A DNA stretch of 64,000 bases from positions 1-64,000 of the forward strand of contig CACFPS010000001.1 in the NCBI GenBank assembly GCA_902568235.1. The letters are read 5' to 3'. A program made the position numbers and the translations under genes. Source of the DNA: an uncultured Pelagibacteraceae bacterium. Lineage in GTDB: Bacteria > Pseudomonadota > Alphaproteobacteria > Pelagibacterales > Pelagibacteraceae. Shown here one piece after another: positions 36,919 through 45,981 of this stretch (position 1 is its first letter; the number at the start of each line of letters is the position of its first letter). The notes under the pieces were generated by a model. It did not search any database. It worked only from the letters and a program-made list of their open reading frames with translations, and had not been told where the DNA came from.

Positions 36919-37022
36919 CCAAAAAAAACATTATAAAACAAGACCTTTTTACCAAAAAATATAAACCTAGAATAAAAAAACCAAAAAAAGGCAAAGGAAG
37001 TTTTAAAAGAAAAAAAAAATAA
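36915..37022 (+). CDS. Small basic protein, candidate ArfA-like ribosome-rescue factor
   Basis: A 35-residue ORF starts at TTG overlapping the upstream stop (TTGA) and ends at TAA directly against the next convergent gene, filling the gap exactly. The C-terminal half reads KKPKKGKGSFKRKKK, matching the hallmark KKGKGSYxRK of ArfA, and DLF near residue 11 matches the DPLF segment of E. coli ArfA. ArfA recruits RF2 to ribosomes stalled on mRNAs lacking a stop codon. The E. coli protein is 72 residues but works in truncated form; this one is shorter still. The gene ends in ten A before TAA. Low-complexity lysine content is a caution. Confidence 0.6.
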   Translation: MTKKNIIKQDLFTKKYKPRIKKPKKGKGSFKRKKK

Positions 37023-37631
37023 TTATCTACTTATATCTACATTAAAACTTATGACTATTCGATCTTCATCAGTTTGATTTCTGTTTACTCCATGCATCAA
37101 GTAAGCTGGAAATAGAAGCAAATCACCTTCTTCAGGTTCGATCTCAACTCCATTTTGATTAAAATCAGTAGCTCGTTCTAACTTTGGATACCTTTCTTTC
37201 GCAATTTCTACTGGATTTAAAAATTTTATTTTTCCACAATTTTTAGGTGCTTTAACATAATAGGCTGCACTTAAATAATTGTTTGGATGAGTATGTACAG
37301 TATTTAGATTGTTTTTTTTATTTATTATAGCCCACATTTCACTCATCCTAACTTTTGTGGGTTCATATTTCCATCCCATTATTTTAAAAACGTCTTCTAT
37401 ATATTTTCTTGTTTCTTTAAAAAACTTAAACGCCGCGCTTTCTTGGTCTAAGATATAAAAATTTTTTGAATGCCATCCATCTACATTTGATCTTTGAATT
37501 CCAACTTTATCTTTTTCATATAAATCATATATATATTTTTTTAAATTTTCATTATGGCTTTCAAAATTATCTATTTTGTATTGAAAAATAGGTTGAGCAA
37601 ATAATTTATAAACTTGTTTTTCTAGTGACAT
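37023..37631 (-). CDS. Putative 2OG-Fe(II) oxygenase
   Basis: 202 residues, resembling the TIGR02466 family. The iron site is suggested by VHTHPNNYLSAAYYVKAP, the distal histidine by LFPAYLMHGVNRNQTDEDRIVISFN, where Arg would bind 2-oxoglutarate. GDLLLFPAYL is the jelly-roll strand typical of these enzymes. Marine alphaproteobacteria carry many such oxygenases; the substrate here is unknown. It stands alone on the minus strand 29 bp from the kinase gene. Confidence 0.85.
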   Translation of the reverse strand: MSLEKQVYKLFAQPIFQYKIDNFESHNENLKKYIYDLYEKDKVGIQRSNVDGWHSKNFYILDQESAAFKFFKETRKYIEDVFKIMGWKYEPTKVRMSEMWAIINKKNNLNTVHTHPNNYLSAAYYVKAPKNCGKIKFLNPVEIAKERYPKLERATDFNQNGVEIEPEEGDLLLFPAYLMHGVNRNQTDEDRIVISFNVDISR

Positions 37632-37660
37632 AATAATGTTTATCTAATTATACTATTTTT

Positions 37661-38590
37661 TTAAAGCCTTGCTCCTATTTTTTGAATTATTTTTGATGAC
37701 ATTTCTGTGCCTTTTTCTAAATTTTCCTTAGTCGATAAATTATTCACATATCCATGTAAAAAACCTGCAGCAAAAAGATCCCCAGCACCTGTTAAATCAA
37801 CAATTTTTAGATCTTTTTTTACATCACATTCAACCACATCATTGCCTTTTATTGCAATTGCGCCTTTTTCTCCTCTAGTTAAAACAATAAGTTTTCCAAG
37901 TCCCTTTGAAAAATTAATTACTTCATCAAAGTGTTTAGCATCTATTAAAGAAATAATTTCCTGTTCATTTGCAAACGTAATATCTAGTTTATTATTAACT
38001 AAGTCTAAAAAATGTGATTTATGTCTATCAACACAAAATTGATCAGATAATGACATTGCAACTTTATTCGCATTATTTATTGCTTTATCAAATGCTTTTT
38101 TTGGATCACCTTCATCCCATAAATAACCCTCTAAAAATATAATTTCGCTATTTTTAATTGCACTAATATCAACATCATTTTCGTTTATTTTTCCAGCAGT
38201 ACCCAGAAAGGTACACATTGTTCTTTCCGAGTCTGGCGTTATTAAAATTAAACAGGTACCTGTAGGTAATTCTTCTTTTTTTTTTGAGTAAAAATATTTT
38301 ACGTTTTCCTGTTTAAGGCCATCTTCATATTTACTTCCAAGTTCGTCATCACATACTTTGCCTATAAATCCAACGTCGTTTCCAAGCTGAGATAATCCAA
38401 CAATTGAATTAGCAACTGATCCTCCTGAAACTGTTTTTTCAATTTTTAAGTTAGATAGCAAATTTTTGAACTCACTTTCATCAAAAATTAATTTCATAGT
38501 ACTTTTGGTCAGTTTATTTTCTGTTAAAAAATTATCTTCTACTTTGCAGATTACATCTACAATTGCATTTCCAATTCCTAAAATTTTCAT
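37661..38590 (-). CDS. PfkB-family carbohydrate/adenosine kinase
   Basis: 309 residues. GIGNAIVDVICKVEDNF at the N-terminus, VSGGSVANSIVGLSQLG for substrate binding, and LTGAGDLFAAGFLHGY with the catalytic Asp near the C-terminus place it in the ribokinase/PfkB superfamily. The start resembles adenosine kinase-type members, which recycle nucleosides. The exact sugar or nucleoside is not certain. nth lies 1 bp upstream on the same strand. Confidence 0.9.
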   Translation of the reverse strand: MKILGIGNAIVDVICKVEDNFLTENKLTKSTMKLIFDESEFKNLLSNLKIEKTVSGGSVANSIVGLSQLGNDVGFIGKVCDDELGSKYEDGLKQENVKYFYSKKKEELPTGTCLILITPDSERTMCTFLGTAGKINENDVDISAIKNSEIIFLEGYLWDEGDPKKAFDKAINNANKVAMSLSDQFCVDRHKSHFLDLVNNKLDITFANEQEIISLIDAKHFDEVINFSKGLGKLIVLTRGEKGAIAIKGNDVVECDVKKDLKIVDLTGAGDLFAAGFLHGYVNNLSTKENLEKGTEMSSKIIQKIGARL

Positions 38591-38591
38591 A

Positions 38592-39245
38592 TTAAGCTTT
38601 CTTTGTTTTGATTGGTTTTTTTCTATTAGGATAGCAAGTAGTACAAATTTTACAAGTTAAACCATAACATTCTCTTGCTTTGCAATATTCTCTTCCATAA
38701 TAAATTATTTGCAGGTGAAGTTTGTTCCAAGATTTTTTAGGAAATAATTTTTTTAAATCTTCTTCTGTTTGTTTGACGTTTTTACCATTAGTCAGGCCCC
38801 ATCTTTGAGCTAACCGATGTATATGAGTATCGACAGGAAACGCAGAGTAACCAAATCCTTGCGACATAACTACACTAGCAGTTTTATGACCTACACCAGG
38901 TAATTTTTCAAGATCTTCAAAATTATCAGGAACGTTTCCATTATGTTTTTCAATTAATTGTTTTGATAATAAATATACACTTTTTGCTTTAACTCTGAAT
39001 ATGCCAATACTTTTAATAAGTTTTTCAATTTTTTTTCTTCCTAATTTTACAAAATGTTCTGGCTTATTATATTTTGGATAAATATTTTTAGTTACATTGT
39101 TAACATTAACGTCTGTAGTTTGAGCGGATAACAAAACAGAAACTAATAGAGTAAACTTATTTCTATGTTTTAAAGGTATGGGTGTTTTTGGGTAAATTTT
39201 ATTAAGAATTTTTAATATTATTTTAGATCTTTGAATTTCATTCAT
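38592..39245 (-). CDS. nth: Endonuclease III
   Basis: 217 residues. The helix-hairpin-helix LEKLPGVGHKTASVVMSQGF with catalytic Lys and Asp (FPVDTHIHRLAQRWGL) is intact. Four cysteines near the end (C-x6-C-x2-C-x5-C: CYGLTCKICTTCY preceded by CKARE) bind a 4Fe-4S cluster. It removes oxidised pyrimidines in base-excision repair. Confidence 0.97.
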   Translation of the reverse strand: MNEIQRSKIILKILNKIYPKTPIPLKHRNKFTLLVSVLLSAQTTDVNVNNVTKNIYPKYNKPEHFVKLGRKKIEKLIKSIGIFRVKAKSVYLLSKQLIEKHNGNVPDNFEDLEKLPGVGHKTASVVMSQGFGYSAFPVDTHIHRLAQRWGLTNGKNVKQTEEDLKKLFPKKSWNKLHLQIIYYGREYCKARECYGLTCKICTTCYPNRKKPIKTKKA

Positions 39246-39249
39246 TAAT

Positions 39250-40590
39250 TTAATCTAGTGCAGATGATATATAGAGATCTGTAGCAGCTCTTATGCCACT
39301 TCGATTAGCACCATGAACTGTTGAAAACGCTCTAGCCGTTGCTTCTCCAGCAAAGAAAATTCTATCTCCTACTGGGAATTTAATGTCGCGTCTTTTTTTT
39401 GACTTACCTGGAACTCCTCCTGAATAACCTCCAAGTGTAAATGGATTGTTTGCCCATCCTGTAGCAATAGCTTTAATAAAATATTTTTCATAAAATTTTG
39501 AACCCCAAGCTGATTTAAGTTTGTTTAAAACAAAGTCTATCATAGCTTCACTACCTTCATTTTCTAAATCTTTTGAAAATTGCCCTGATATACCAAAAAG
39601 ACATACATTTGTTCCAGACATTTTGAGAAGACCATATGCAATAGTTTCAGGTGACTTTGCACCATTACTGTCACATTTAATATAAAAGTTAGTATCACTT
39701 TTAAATTTACCTAAAAATTTTTTATTTAATTGCATTAAAACACGGTTAGAAATGGTCATAGAAACTGATTCTAAAGCTTCTTGATTTCTTAAAGGTAGAA
39801 CTGGAGTAAACTTTATTTTTTCAGCTTTTAATACACCAGCTGAAGCAGTCACTATACACGCTTTTGCATTTATCGTTCCTTTATTAGTTACAACTTGTAC
39901 TCCTTTTCCACCCCATTTTATTTCATTTACGATTGTATTTAATTTTACAGGAACATCTTTTCGATAATAGGCTAATAAAGTTCCATATCCTTCTCTACAA
40001 AGTGCATTTCCACTATCCCATCCTGGATCATAAAAATTATTACTGTCATCATATGAAGAAAATTCACTAAAATCTCTTGCCATTAATGCTTTATGAGCAG
40101 TATCAAACCAATCATTTTTTTTTATTTTTTCTGGAAGTAAATCCATGAATGGTTTATCCGATGAATTTGCAGTTCTAAATTTTTCTATTTTTTTATATAT
40201 TTTCCAAAGTTTGTTTTCATTAACTTTTTTATCCCCATCGTAAACAACTGAACGATCAGGCTCTTTATATATCTTAAATTTATCTTTATGTTTCTTTCCA
40301 AATATAGCAATTTCATTTTGTTTGTGACCGTGAAGCCAATGAGCGCCATGGTCAGCTGGTACTCCAAAAGTTGACATATCCGTATAACATCTACCTCCAA
40401 TTCTGTTCATACCTTCAATACATAAAACTGATATATTTCGTCTAATTAGTTCGGCTGTAGCAGCTAAGCCTGCCGCTCCTGCACCAATAACAACAACATC
40501 AGGATTTGTTTGTGCGAAAGAAAAACTTGGAAATGCTGCAAATGTAATACCTGATAAAGAAGTTTTTAAAAACTGTCTTCTGTTTATCAT
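39250..40590 (-). CDS. Tat-exported flavin amine oxidase
   Basis: 446 residues. MINRRQFLKTSLSGITFAAF is a twin-arginine signal ending SFAQ. The mature FAD-binding motif is VVVIGAGAAGLAATAELIRR, then GMNRIGGRCYTD. The C-terminus IFFAGEATARAFSTVHGANRSG is the flavin amine oxidase signature. It would oxidise an amine in the periplasm and produce peroxide and ammonia; the substrate is unknown. Folding before export fits a cofactor enzyme. nth follows after 4 bp. Confidence 0.93.
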   Translation of the reverse strand: MINRRQFLKTSLSGITFAAFPSFSFAQTNPDVVVIGAGAAGLAATAELIRRNISVLCIEGMNRIGGRCYTDMSTFGVPADHGAHWLHGHKQNEIAIFGKKHKDKFKIYKEPDRSVVYDGDKKVNENKLWKIYKKIEKFRTANSSDKPFMDLLPEKIKKNDWFDTAHKALMARDFSEFSSYDDSNNFYDPGWDSGNALCREGYGTLLAYYRKDVPVKLNTIVNEIKWGGKGVQVVTNKGTINAKACIVTASAGVLKAEKIKFTPVLPLRNQEALESVSMTISNRVLMQLNKKFLGKFKSDTNFYIKCDSNGAKSPETIAYGLLKMSGTNVCLFGISGQFSKDLENEGSEAMIDFVLNKLKSAWGSKFYEKYFIKAIATGWANNPFTLGGYSGGVPGKSKKRRDIKFPVGDRIFFAGEATARAFSTVHGANRSGIRAATDLYISSALD

Positions 40591-40600
40591 AAATTTTTTT

Positions 40601-41377
40601 TTATCTAAAATTTAAAACATCTCTCATAGAATAAAGTCCAGGTTTTTTATTCATTAACCATTTGGCAGCAGTAAAAGCTCCTTCAGAATATAGGGCTCTA
40701 TCAAATGCTTCATGATTTAGAGTGACAATCTCTTTTCCACTTGAAAAAGTGACTTCATGCTTTCCAATAATTTCACCTTTTCGAATAGAATTAAAATTAA
40801 TTTTTTTTCCATAAGGAAAGGATTTTTTATTAAGATATTTTTTTCCCAACAATTTATAGAAATCTTTATTTTTTCCAACCGCTATACCCTTCCCAAGCAT
40901 TAAAGCTGTTCCAGAGGGATGATCTTTTTTATGTTTGTGATGAATTTCAAAAACTTTACTTAAAAAATTATTTCCAAGTGATTTAGATGCAATTTCAGTT
41001 AAATACATAAGTAAGTTTATTCCCAAACTCATATTACCAGCTTTAATTATCGGTATTTTTTTAGAGTATTTTTTAATTAAATTTTCATCTTTTTTTGAAA
41101 ACCCTGTTGTACCAATTACTACTCTTTTTTTTAATTTTGATGCAATTTTTAATACCTCAAATGTACATTTTGGAACTGTAAAATCTATTATAACATTTGT
41201 ATTTTTAAATGCTCTTTCAGTGTTAAGCTCGGGTTTAATACCACTAATTTTTTTATTAATAATTCTATTTTCTGTAAGAGCTACTAAATTAAAATTTTTA
41301 TCTGATTTTGCTGACTTAATAAATTGTTGGCCCATTCTTCCCATGCAACCAGTAATAGCTAAATTAATTTTTTTCAT
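40601..41377 (-). CDS. dapB: 4-hydroxy-tetrahydrodipicolinate reductase
   Basis: 258 residues. ITGCMGRMGQQFIKSAKS binds NAD(P)H; EIHHKHKKDHPSGTALMLG is the catalytic E(L/I)HH..K.D.PSGTA signature, and the C-terminus carries the substrate loop (SLRKGEIIGKH as SIRKGEIIGKH). It makes tetrahydrodipicolinate for lysine and peptidoglycan. It lies directly downstream of the 55-residue membrane protein ORF and dnaJ. Confidence 0.97.
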   Translation of the reverse strand: MKKINLAITGCMGRMGQQFIKSAKSDKNFNLVALTENRIINKKISGIKPELNTERAFKNTNVIIDFTVPKCTFEVLKIASKLKKRVVIGTTGFSKKDENLIKKYSKKIPIIKAGNMSLGINLLMYLTEIASKSLGNNFLSKVFEIHHKHKKDHPSGTALMLGKGIAVGKNKDFYKLLGKKYLNKKSFPYGKKINFNSIRKGEIIGKHEVTFSSGKEIVTLNHEAFDRALYSEGAFTAAKWLMNKKPGLYSMRDVLNFR

Positions 41378-41545
41378 TTAAAAGATAAAGTATAAAACTA
41401 TCATAACAATTGAAACAATTATAGCCCAAATAGATAAATTTGTTAAAAACAACTTTAATTTTGAATTAGTTCTTAAAAAAGATGGAAGAACTAATATTAG
41501 AACAGCAATCATAAAAATTGCTGGAATAATTTGATCCCAGTTCAT
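41378..41545 (-). CDS. Small predicted membrane protein, 55 residues
   Basis: An ATG frame exactly fills the space between dnaJ (stop 41546) and dapB (start 41377), with no spare base on either side. It starts MNWDQIIPAIFMIAVLILVL, then a short basic loop (RTNSKLKLF) and a second helix (IWAIIVSIVMIVLYFIF). Two transmembrane segments make up nearly the whole protein. I do not recognise a family. Such exact packing in the dnaK-dnaJ-dapB unit argues that it is real and co-transcribed. Confidence 0.75.
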   Translation of the reverse strand: MNWDQIIPAIFMIAVLILVLPSFLRTNSKLKLFLTNLSIWAIIVSIVMIVLYFIF

Positions 41546-42673
41546 TTAATTTTTCCAGAAACTTTTAGCCTTTTGAAAGAATTTTTTTATACTTGGATTT
41601 GATTTTTCGTTTTCTATTTCTCTAAATTTTTCAAGTAGTTCTTTTTGTTCTTTATTAAGAGATACTGGTACTTCAGTATTTACTTGAACATATAGATCGC
41701 CATTTCCACTACCTCTCATATAAGGCATTCCTTTGCTTTTTAATCTAAACTGTTTGCCGCTTTGGGTACCAGAAGGAATTTTTATTTTAGCTTTACCACC
41801 ATCTATAGTCGGAATTTCTATAGATGCTCCTAATGCTGCGTCTGCAATTGATATTGGACATTCAAAGAAGAGGTTTTCCTCTGATCTTTTAAAAAGATCA
41901 TGTGAATAAACGTTTATAAATAAGTATAAATCTCCATTACTAGCACCTCTTGATCCAGCTTCACCTTTTCCGGCCAGTCTAATTCTAGTGCCGTCATCAA
42001 CACCTTTTGGAATTGTAACAGAAATTCTTTTTGATGCCTGTTTTTTTCCTTGTCCCCCACAACTTCCACAAGGATTAGTAATCATTTCACCTGACCCAGA
42101 ACATTGAGGGCATGTTTGTTGTACAGTAAAGAAACCTTGACTTGATCTTACTTGACCATGACCACCACACATTGAGCAAGAATCGGCGTCATGACCTGGT
42201 TTAGATCCTGATCCACTACAAGTATCACATTTATCTGATGTTGAAAATTTTATGTCTTGTTTTTTTCCAGTGTAAGCTTCTTCTAAAGAAATTGATAAAT
42301 CATATCTTAAATCTGATCCTCTATTATTTGATCTTTTTGATTTTCTTCCGCCTCCACCAAAACCTTCACCGAAAAAGTCTTCAAAAATATCTGAAAAATG
42401 ATTAGAAAAATCAAAGTTACCAAATCCACCTCTTCCACCACCACCGTTTTCAAATGCGGCGTGACCAAAGTTATCGTAATTTTGTTTTCTCTCAGAATTA
42501 GATAGAACATGATAAGCTTCTGATGCTTCTTTAAATTTTTCTTCAGCAACTTTATCACCTTTATTTTTATCAGGATGATATTTAACAGCTTGTTTTCTAT
42601 AAGCTGATTTTATTTGATCCGGAGAAGCACTTTTATCGACACCTAATACCTCATAATAATCTCTTTTTGCCAT
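41546..42673 (-). CDS. dnaJ: Chaperone DnaJ
   Basis: 375 residues. J domain with HPD ([10 protein letters not shown]) near residue 32, a Gly/Phe-rich segment ([17 protein letters not shown]), four CxxCxGxG zinc motifs between about 145 and 205, and the substrate-binding C-terminal domains. It delivers clients to DnaK and stimulates its ATPase. It is 28 bp downstream of dnaK. Confidence 0.99.
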   Translation of the reverse strand: MAKRDYYEVLGVDKSASPDQIKSAYRKQAVKYHPDKNKGDKVAEEKFKEASEAYHVLSNSERKQNYDNFGHAAFENGGGGRGGFGNFDFSNHFSDIFEDFFGEGFGGGGRKSKRSNNRGSDLRYDLSISLEEAYTGKKQDIKFSTSDKCDTCSGSGSKPGHDADSCSMCGGHGQVRSSQGFFTVQQTCPQCSGSGEMITNPCGSCGGQGKKQASKRISVTIPKGVDDGTRIRLAGKGEAGSRGASNGDLYLFINVYSHDLFKRSEENLFFECPISIADAALGASIEIPTIDGGKAKIKIPSGTQSGKQFRLKSKGMPYMRGSGNGDLYVQVNTEVPVSLNKEQKELLEKFREIENEKSNPSIKKFFQKAKSFWKN

Positions 42674-42701
42674 AACTAATTATAGACAAATAGTTGTTAT
42701 C

Positions 42702-44627
42702 TTAGGCGCTTTTTTCTTTATTATCGTCTTTTACTTCTTCAAAGTCTGCATCAACAACGTTATCGTCTTTTTTTCCTTCTTCTTTTTTAGCATCTTTTGG
42801 TGCATCGCCAGGTTTAGCACTTTGTTGTGATTTATAAATCGCTTCACCTAATTTCATTGAAGCTTGGACTAAATCTTGAGTCTTTTTCTTTATTTCCTCT
42901 ATGTCAGTTCCTTTAACTGCATTTCTAAGATTTGCTGACGCATCTTCAATTGCTTTTTTGTCTGCATCAGAAACTTTACTTCCATGTTCTTTTAAGTTTT
43001 TCTCAGTAGAATGTAATAAAGTATCAGCTTGGTTTCTTGCATCAACAGACTCTCTTTTTTTCTTATCTGCTTCTTTGTTAGATTCGGCGTCTTTAACCAT
43101 TTGGCTAATTTCTTCATCACTTAGTCCTCCTGATGCTTGAATTTGAATTTTTTGTTCTTTTCCGGTTCCTTTATCTTTTGCAGAGACATTAACAATACCA
43201 TTTGCATCTATGTCAAAGGTTACTTCAATTTGAGGAACACCTCTAGGTGCTGGAGCTATTCCAATCAATTCAAAATTGCCTAAAATTTTATTATCTGATG
43301 CCATTTCTCTTTCTCCTTGGAGAACCCTAATGGACACAGCGGGCTGATTATCTTCAGCAGTAGAAAAAACCTGACTCTTCTTAGTTGGTATTGTTGTATT
43401 TTTCTCAATCAATTTTGTAGAAACTCCACCAAGTGTTTCAATACCTAAAGATAAAGGAGTAACATCTAATAATAAAACATCTTTTACATCGCCCTGTAAT
43501 ACACCAGCCTGAATAGCGGCACCCATTGCTACAACTTCATCAGGATTTACAGATTTATTAGGTTCTTTTCCAAAGAAATTTTTTACTTCTTCAATAACTT
43601 TAGGCATTCTTGTCATACCTCCTACAAGAACTATTTCATCTACTTCACTTGCGGATAATCCAGCGTCTTTAAGAGCTGTTTTGCAAGGTGGTATTGTTCT
43701 AATGATTAAATCTTCAACTAAAGCTTCAAGTTTTGCTCTAGTCATTTTTAGATTAATATGTTTTGGACCAGTTTTATCAGCTGTGATAAATGGCAGGTTT
43801 ATTTCTGTTTGAGTAGCAGAAGAAAGTTCTATTTTTGCTTTTTCTGCAGCTTCTTTTAATCTTTGCAAAGCCAACTTGTCAGATTTTAAATCTATTCCAT
43901 TTTCTTTTTTAAATTCAGATAAAAGGTATTCAACAATTGTATTATCAAAATCTTCACCACCTAAAAAAGTGTCACCATTGGTCGATTTAACTTCAAAAAC
44001 ACCATCGCCTAGTTCTAGAATTGATACATCAAATGTTCCACCACCTAAATCATAAACTGCAATTTTTTTGTTAGTTTTTTTATCTAAACCATAAGCTAAA
44101 GATGCGGCAGTTGGTTCATTTATAATTCTTAAAACTTCTAGTCCAGCAATTTTTCCAGCGTCTTTTGTTGCTTGTCTTTGAGCATCATTAAAATATGCAG
44201 GAACAGTAATTACTGCTTGCTTGACTTCCGAACCTAAATATTTTTCAGCTGTTTCTTTCATTTTTTGTAAAACAAACGCTGAAATTTGTGAAGGAGAATA
44301 TTTATTTCCTTTAGCCTCTATCCATGCATCTCCTTTATCTGAATTTATAATTTTAAAAGGCGCTGTCTGAATGTCTTTTTTAACTGATGGATCTTCAAAG
44401 TTCCTTCCTACTAATCTTTTTACTGCAAAAATAGTATTTTCTGGATTGGTTACAGCTTGTCTTTTAGCCGGCTGGCCAATTAATTTTTCTTCGCCATCAG
44501 TGAAAGCTACAACTGATGGAGTTGTTCTAGCTCCTTCAGCATTTTCTAAAACTTTTGCCTGTGTACCTTCCATTACTGCTACACAAGAGTTTGTTGTTCC
44601 TAAATCTATTCCTATTACTTTGCTCAT
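42702..44627 (-). CDS. dnaK: Chaperone DnaK (Hsp70)
   Basis: 641 residues. [32 protein letters not shown] and [12 protein letters not shown] are Hsp70 signatures; the linker [19 protein letters not shown] leads to the peptide-binding domain. The acidic tail ends [12 protein letters not shown], which matches bacterial DnaK. grpE lies 58 bp upstream. I saw no HrcA/CIRCE or clear sigma-32 site in that gap. Confidence 0.99.
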   Translation of the reverse strand: MSKVIGIDLGTTNSCVAVMEGTQAKVLENAEGARTTPSVVAFTDGEEKLIGQPAKRQAVTNPENTIFAVKRLVGRNFEDPSVKKDIQTAPFKIINSDKGDAWIEAKGNKYSPSQISAFVLQKMKETAEKYLGSEVKQAVITVPAYFNDAQRQATKDAGKIAGLEVLRIINEPTAASLAYGLDKKTNKKIAVYDLGGGTFDVSILELGDGVFEVKSTNGDTFLGGEDFDNTIVEYLLSEFKKENGIDLKSDKLALQRLKEAAEKAKIELSSATQTEINLPFITADKTGPKHINLKMTRAKLEALVEDLIIRTIPPCKTALKDAGLSASEVDEIVLVGGMTRMPKVIEEVKNFFGKEPNKSVNPDEVVAMGAAIQAGVLQGDVKDVLLLDVTPLSLGIETLGGVSTKLIEKNTTIPTKKSQVFSTAEDNQPAVSIRVLQGEREMASDNKILGNFELIGIAPAPRGVPQIEVTFDIDANGIVNVSAKDKGTGKEQKIQIQASGGLSDEEISQMVKDAESNKEADKKKRESVDARNQADTLLHSTEKNLKEHGSKVSDADKKAIEDASANLRNAVKGTDIEEIKKKTQDLVQASMKLGEAIYKSQQSAKPGDAPKDAKKEEGKKDDNVVDADFEEVKDDNKEKSA

Positions 44628-44685
44628 AATTGTTTACCTTTGCTTCATATAAGTGTTAATTTTGCATCTACAACCTTTGAAAATG

Positions 44686-45342
44686 CTATTTTTCTTGCTT
44701 TTTTTCCTCATTTTGTTGGTTTTTTTCATTATCATTATTATCTTTTTCTAATTTTTTTTTTGAAACTCCCACCAAAGAGGGCCTTAATAACCTATCTTTC
44801 ATCATGTATCCTTTTTGTATTTCCTGTATTATTGTTCCAGGCTCTTTTGTATCATCATCTATTTCCATCATTGCCTGATGAATATTTGGGTCAAGCTTTT
44901 CGTTAATTGATTTTATTTGTTCAATGTTATTTTTTTTAAATATTGATAGAATATCTTTATTAACAATATCAAGATGTTCTATAACTTTTTTTAAAGTTTC
45001 GGTGTTTTTAAGTTTATCATCATTTTCTAAAGATGATTTAGATCTTTCAAGATTGTCTAATAAATTTAAAGATTCTCTTGCAAAAGAAAATCCACCATAC
45101 TCAAAAGCATCATCTTTTTCTTTTTCAAACCTTCTTCTTTGATTTTCCATTTCGGCAAAGGTTCTTGCTAGCTTATCTTTAAGATTCTTTATTTCTTCTT
45201 CAGGAGAAATCTCTTTTTCTTGTTCTTTGTCTTCTAAATTTTTTCCATTATTTTTAGGCTCATCTTCTTTAGAATTTAATATTTTTTCTTCAGATTGATT
45301 ATTATTATTTTTATCTTTTTTTTTTAAATCTTCTTTTTCCAT
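44686..45342 (-). CDS. grpE: Nucleotide exchange factor GrpE
   Basis: 218 residues. The N-terminal ~75 are charged and low-complexity (Lys, Asn, Glu). A long coiled coil follows (LARTFAEMENQRRRFEKEKD), then the beta domain with KLDPNIHQAMMEIDDDTKEPGTIIQEIQKGYMMKDRLLRP. It releases ADP from DnaK. It is divergent from rdgB over 36 bp. The hrcA repressor gene often found upstream is absent here. Confidence 0.96.
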   Translation of the reverse strand: MEKEDLKKKDKNNNNQSEEKILNSKEDEPKNNGKNLEDKEQEKEISPEEEIKNLKDKLARTFAEMENQRRRFEKEKDDAFEYGGFSFARESLNLLDNLERSKSSLENDDKLKNTETLKKVIEHLDIVNKDILSIFKKNNIEQIKSINEKLDPNIHQAMMEIDDDTKEPGTIIQEIQKGYMMKDRLLRPSLVGVSKKKLEKDNNDNEKNQQNEEKKQEK

Positions 45343-45378
45343 TGCTACCTATATGGTAAGTATTTTTTGTATTTCTAG

Positions 45379-45981
45379 ATGTATAAAAAAAAAAATAGAG
45401 AGATAATTATCGGTTCCAATAATGCTGGAAAAATAAAGGAAATAAGAGACTTATTACCAAAAACTTATAAAATATTTAGTCCTAAAGATTTTAAATTAAA
45501 TAGCCCAAAAGAGAACGGTAAATCATTTGTTCAAAACTCTTTAATTAAAGCAGAATATTATTCAAAACAATCTGGTAAAATTTGTATTGCTGATGACTCA
45601 GGATTAGAAATAGATATTTTAGGTAAGGCTCCAGGAATATTTTCTGCTAGATGGGGAGGACAAAAAGGTAATTTTAATGTTGCTATCAAAAAGGTTTTCA
45701 AAGAATTAAATAAAAAAGACAAAAAATGGAAAGAAAAAAAAATAGTCGCAAGATTTGTTTGTGCTCTAACAATTTATGGTTTTAAAAAAAAACCAATACA
45801 TTCTTTAGGAATTATAAGAGGTATGATATCTAATAAAAAAAAAGGAAAAAATGGTTTTGGTTATGATCCAATTTTTATTCCAAATGGTAGTGAGCAAACT
45901 TTTGGCCAAATGAAACCTAGTATAAAATATAAAATCGATCATAGATTTATAGCTTTCAAAAAAATTAAAAAATTTTTTTAA
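45379..45981 (+). CDS. rdgB: dITP/XTP pyrophosphatase (RdgB/HAM1)
   Basis: 200 residues. IIGSNNAGKIKEIRDLL is the substrate-binding start, ICIADDSGLEIDILGKAPGIFSARWGG the catalytic centre with two Asp, and NGFGYDPIFIPNG the third signature. It removes non-canonical purine triphosphates. Its 3' end overlaps the convergent LpoA-like gene by 17 bases. Confidence 0.97.
   Translation: MYKKKNREIIIGSNNAGKIKEIRDLLPKTYKIFSPKDFKLNSPKENGKSFVQNSLIKAEYYSKQSGKICIADDSGLEIDILGKAPGIFSARWGGQKGNFNVAIKKVFKELNKKDKKWKEKKIVARFVCALTIYGFKKKPIHSLGIIRGMISNKKKGKNGFGYDPIFIPNGSEQTFGQMKPSIKYKIDHRFIAFKKIKKFF

Noticed and set aside
43000..44652. Open frames on the plus strand opposite dnaK
   Set aside because: They mirror dnaK codons, have no family features and no ribosome sites; they are shadows of the real gene.
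44628..44685. CIRCE element or sigma-32 promoter between grpE and dnaK
   Set aside because: No inverted repeat of the CIRCE type and no CTTGAA/CCCCAT-like pair on the minus strand.
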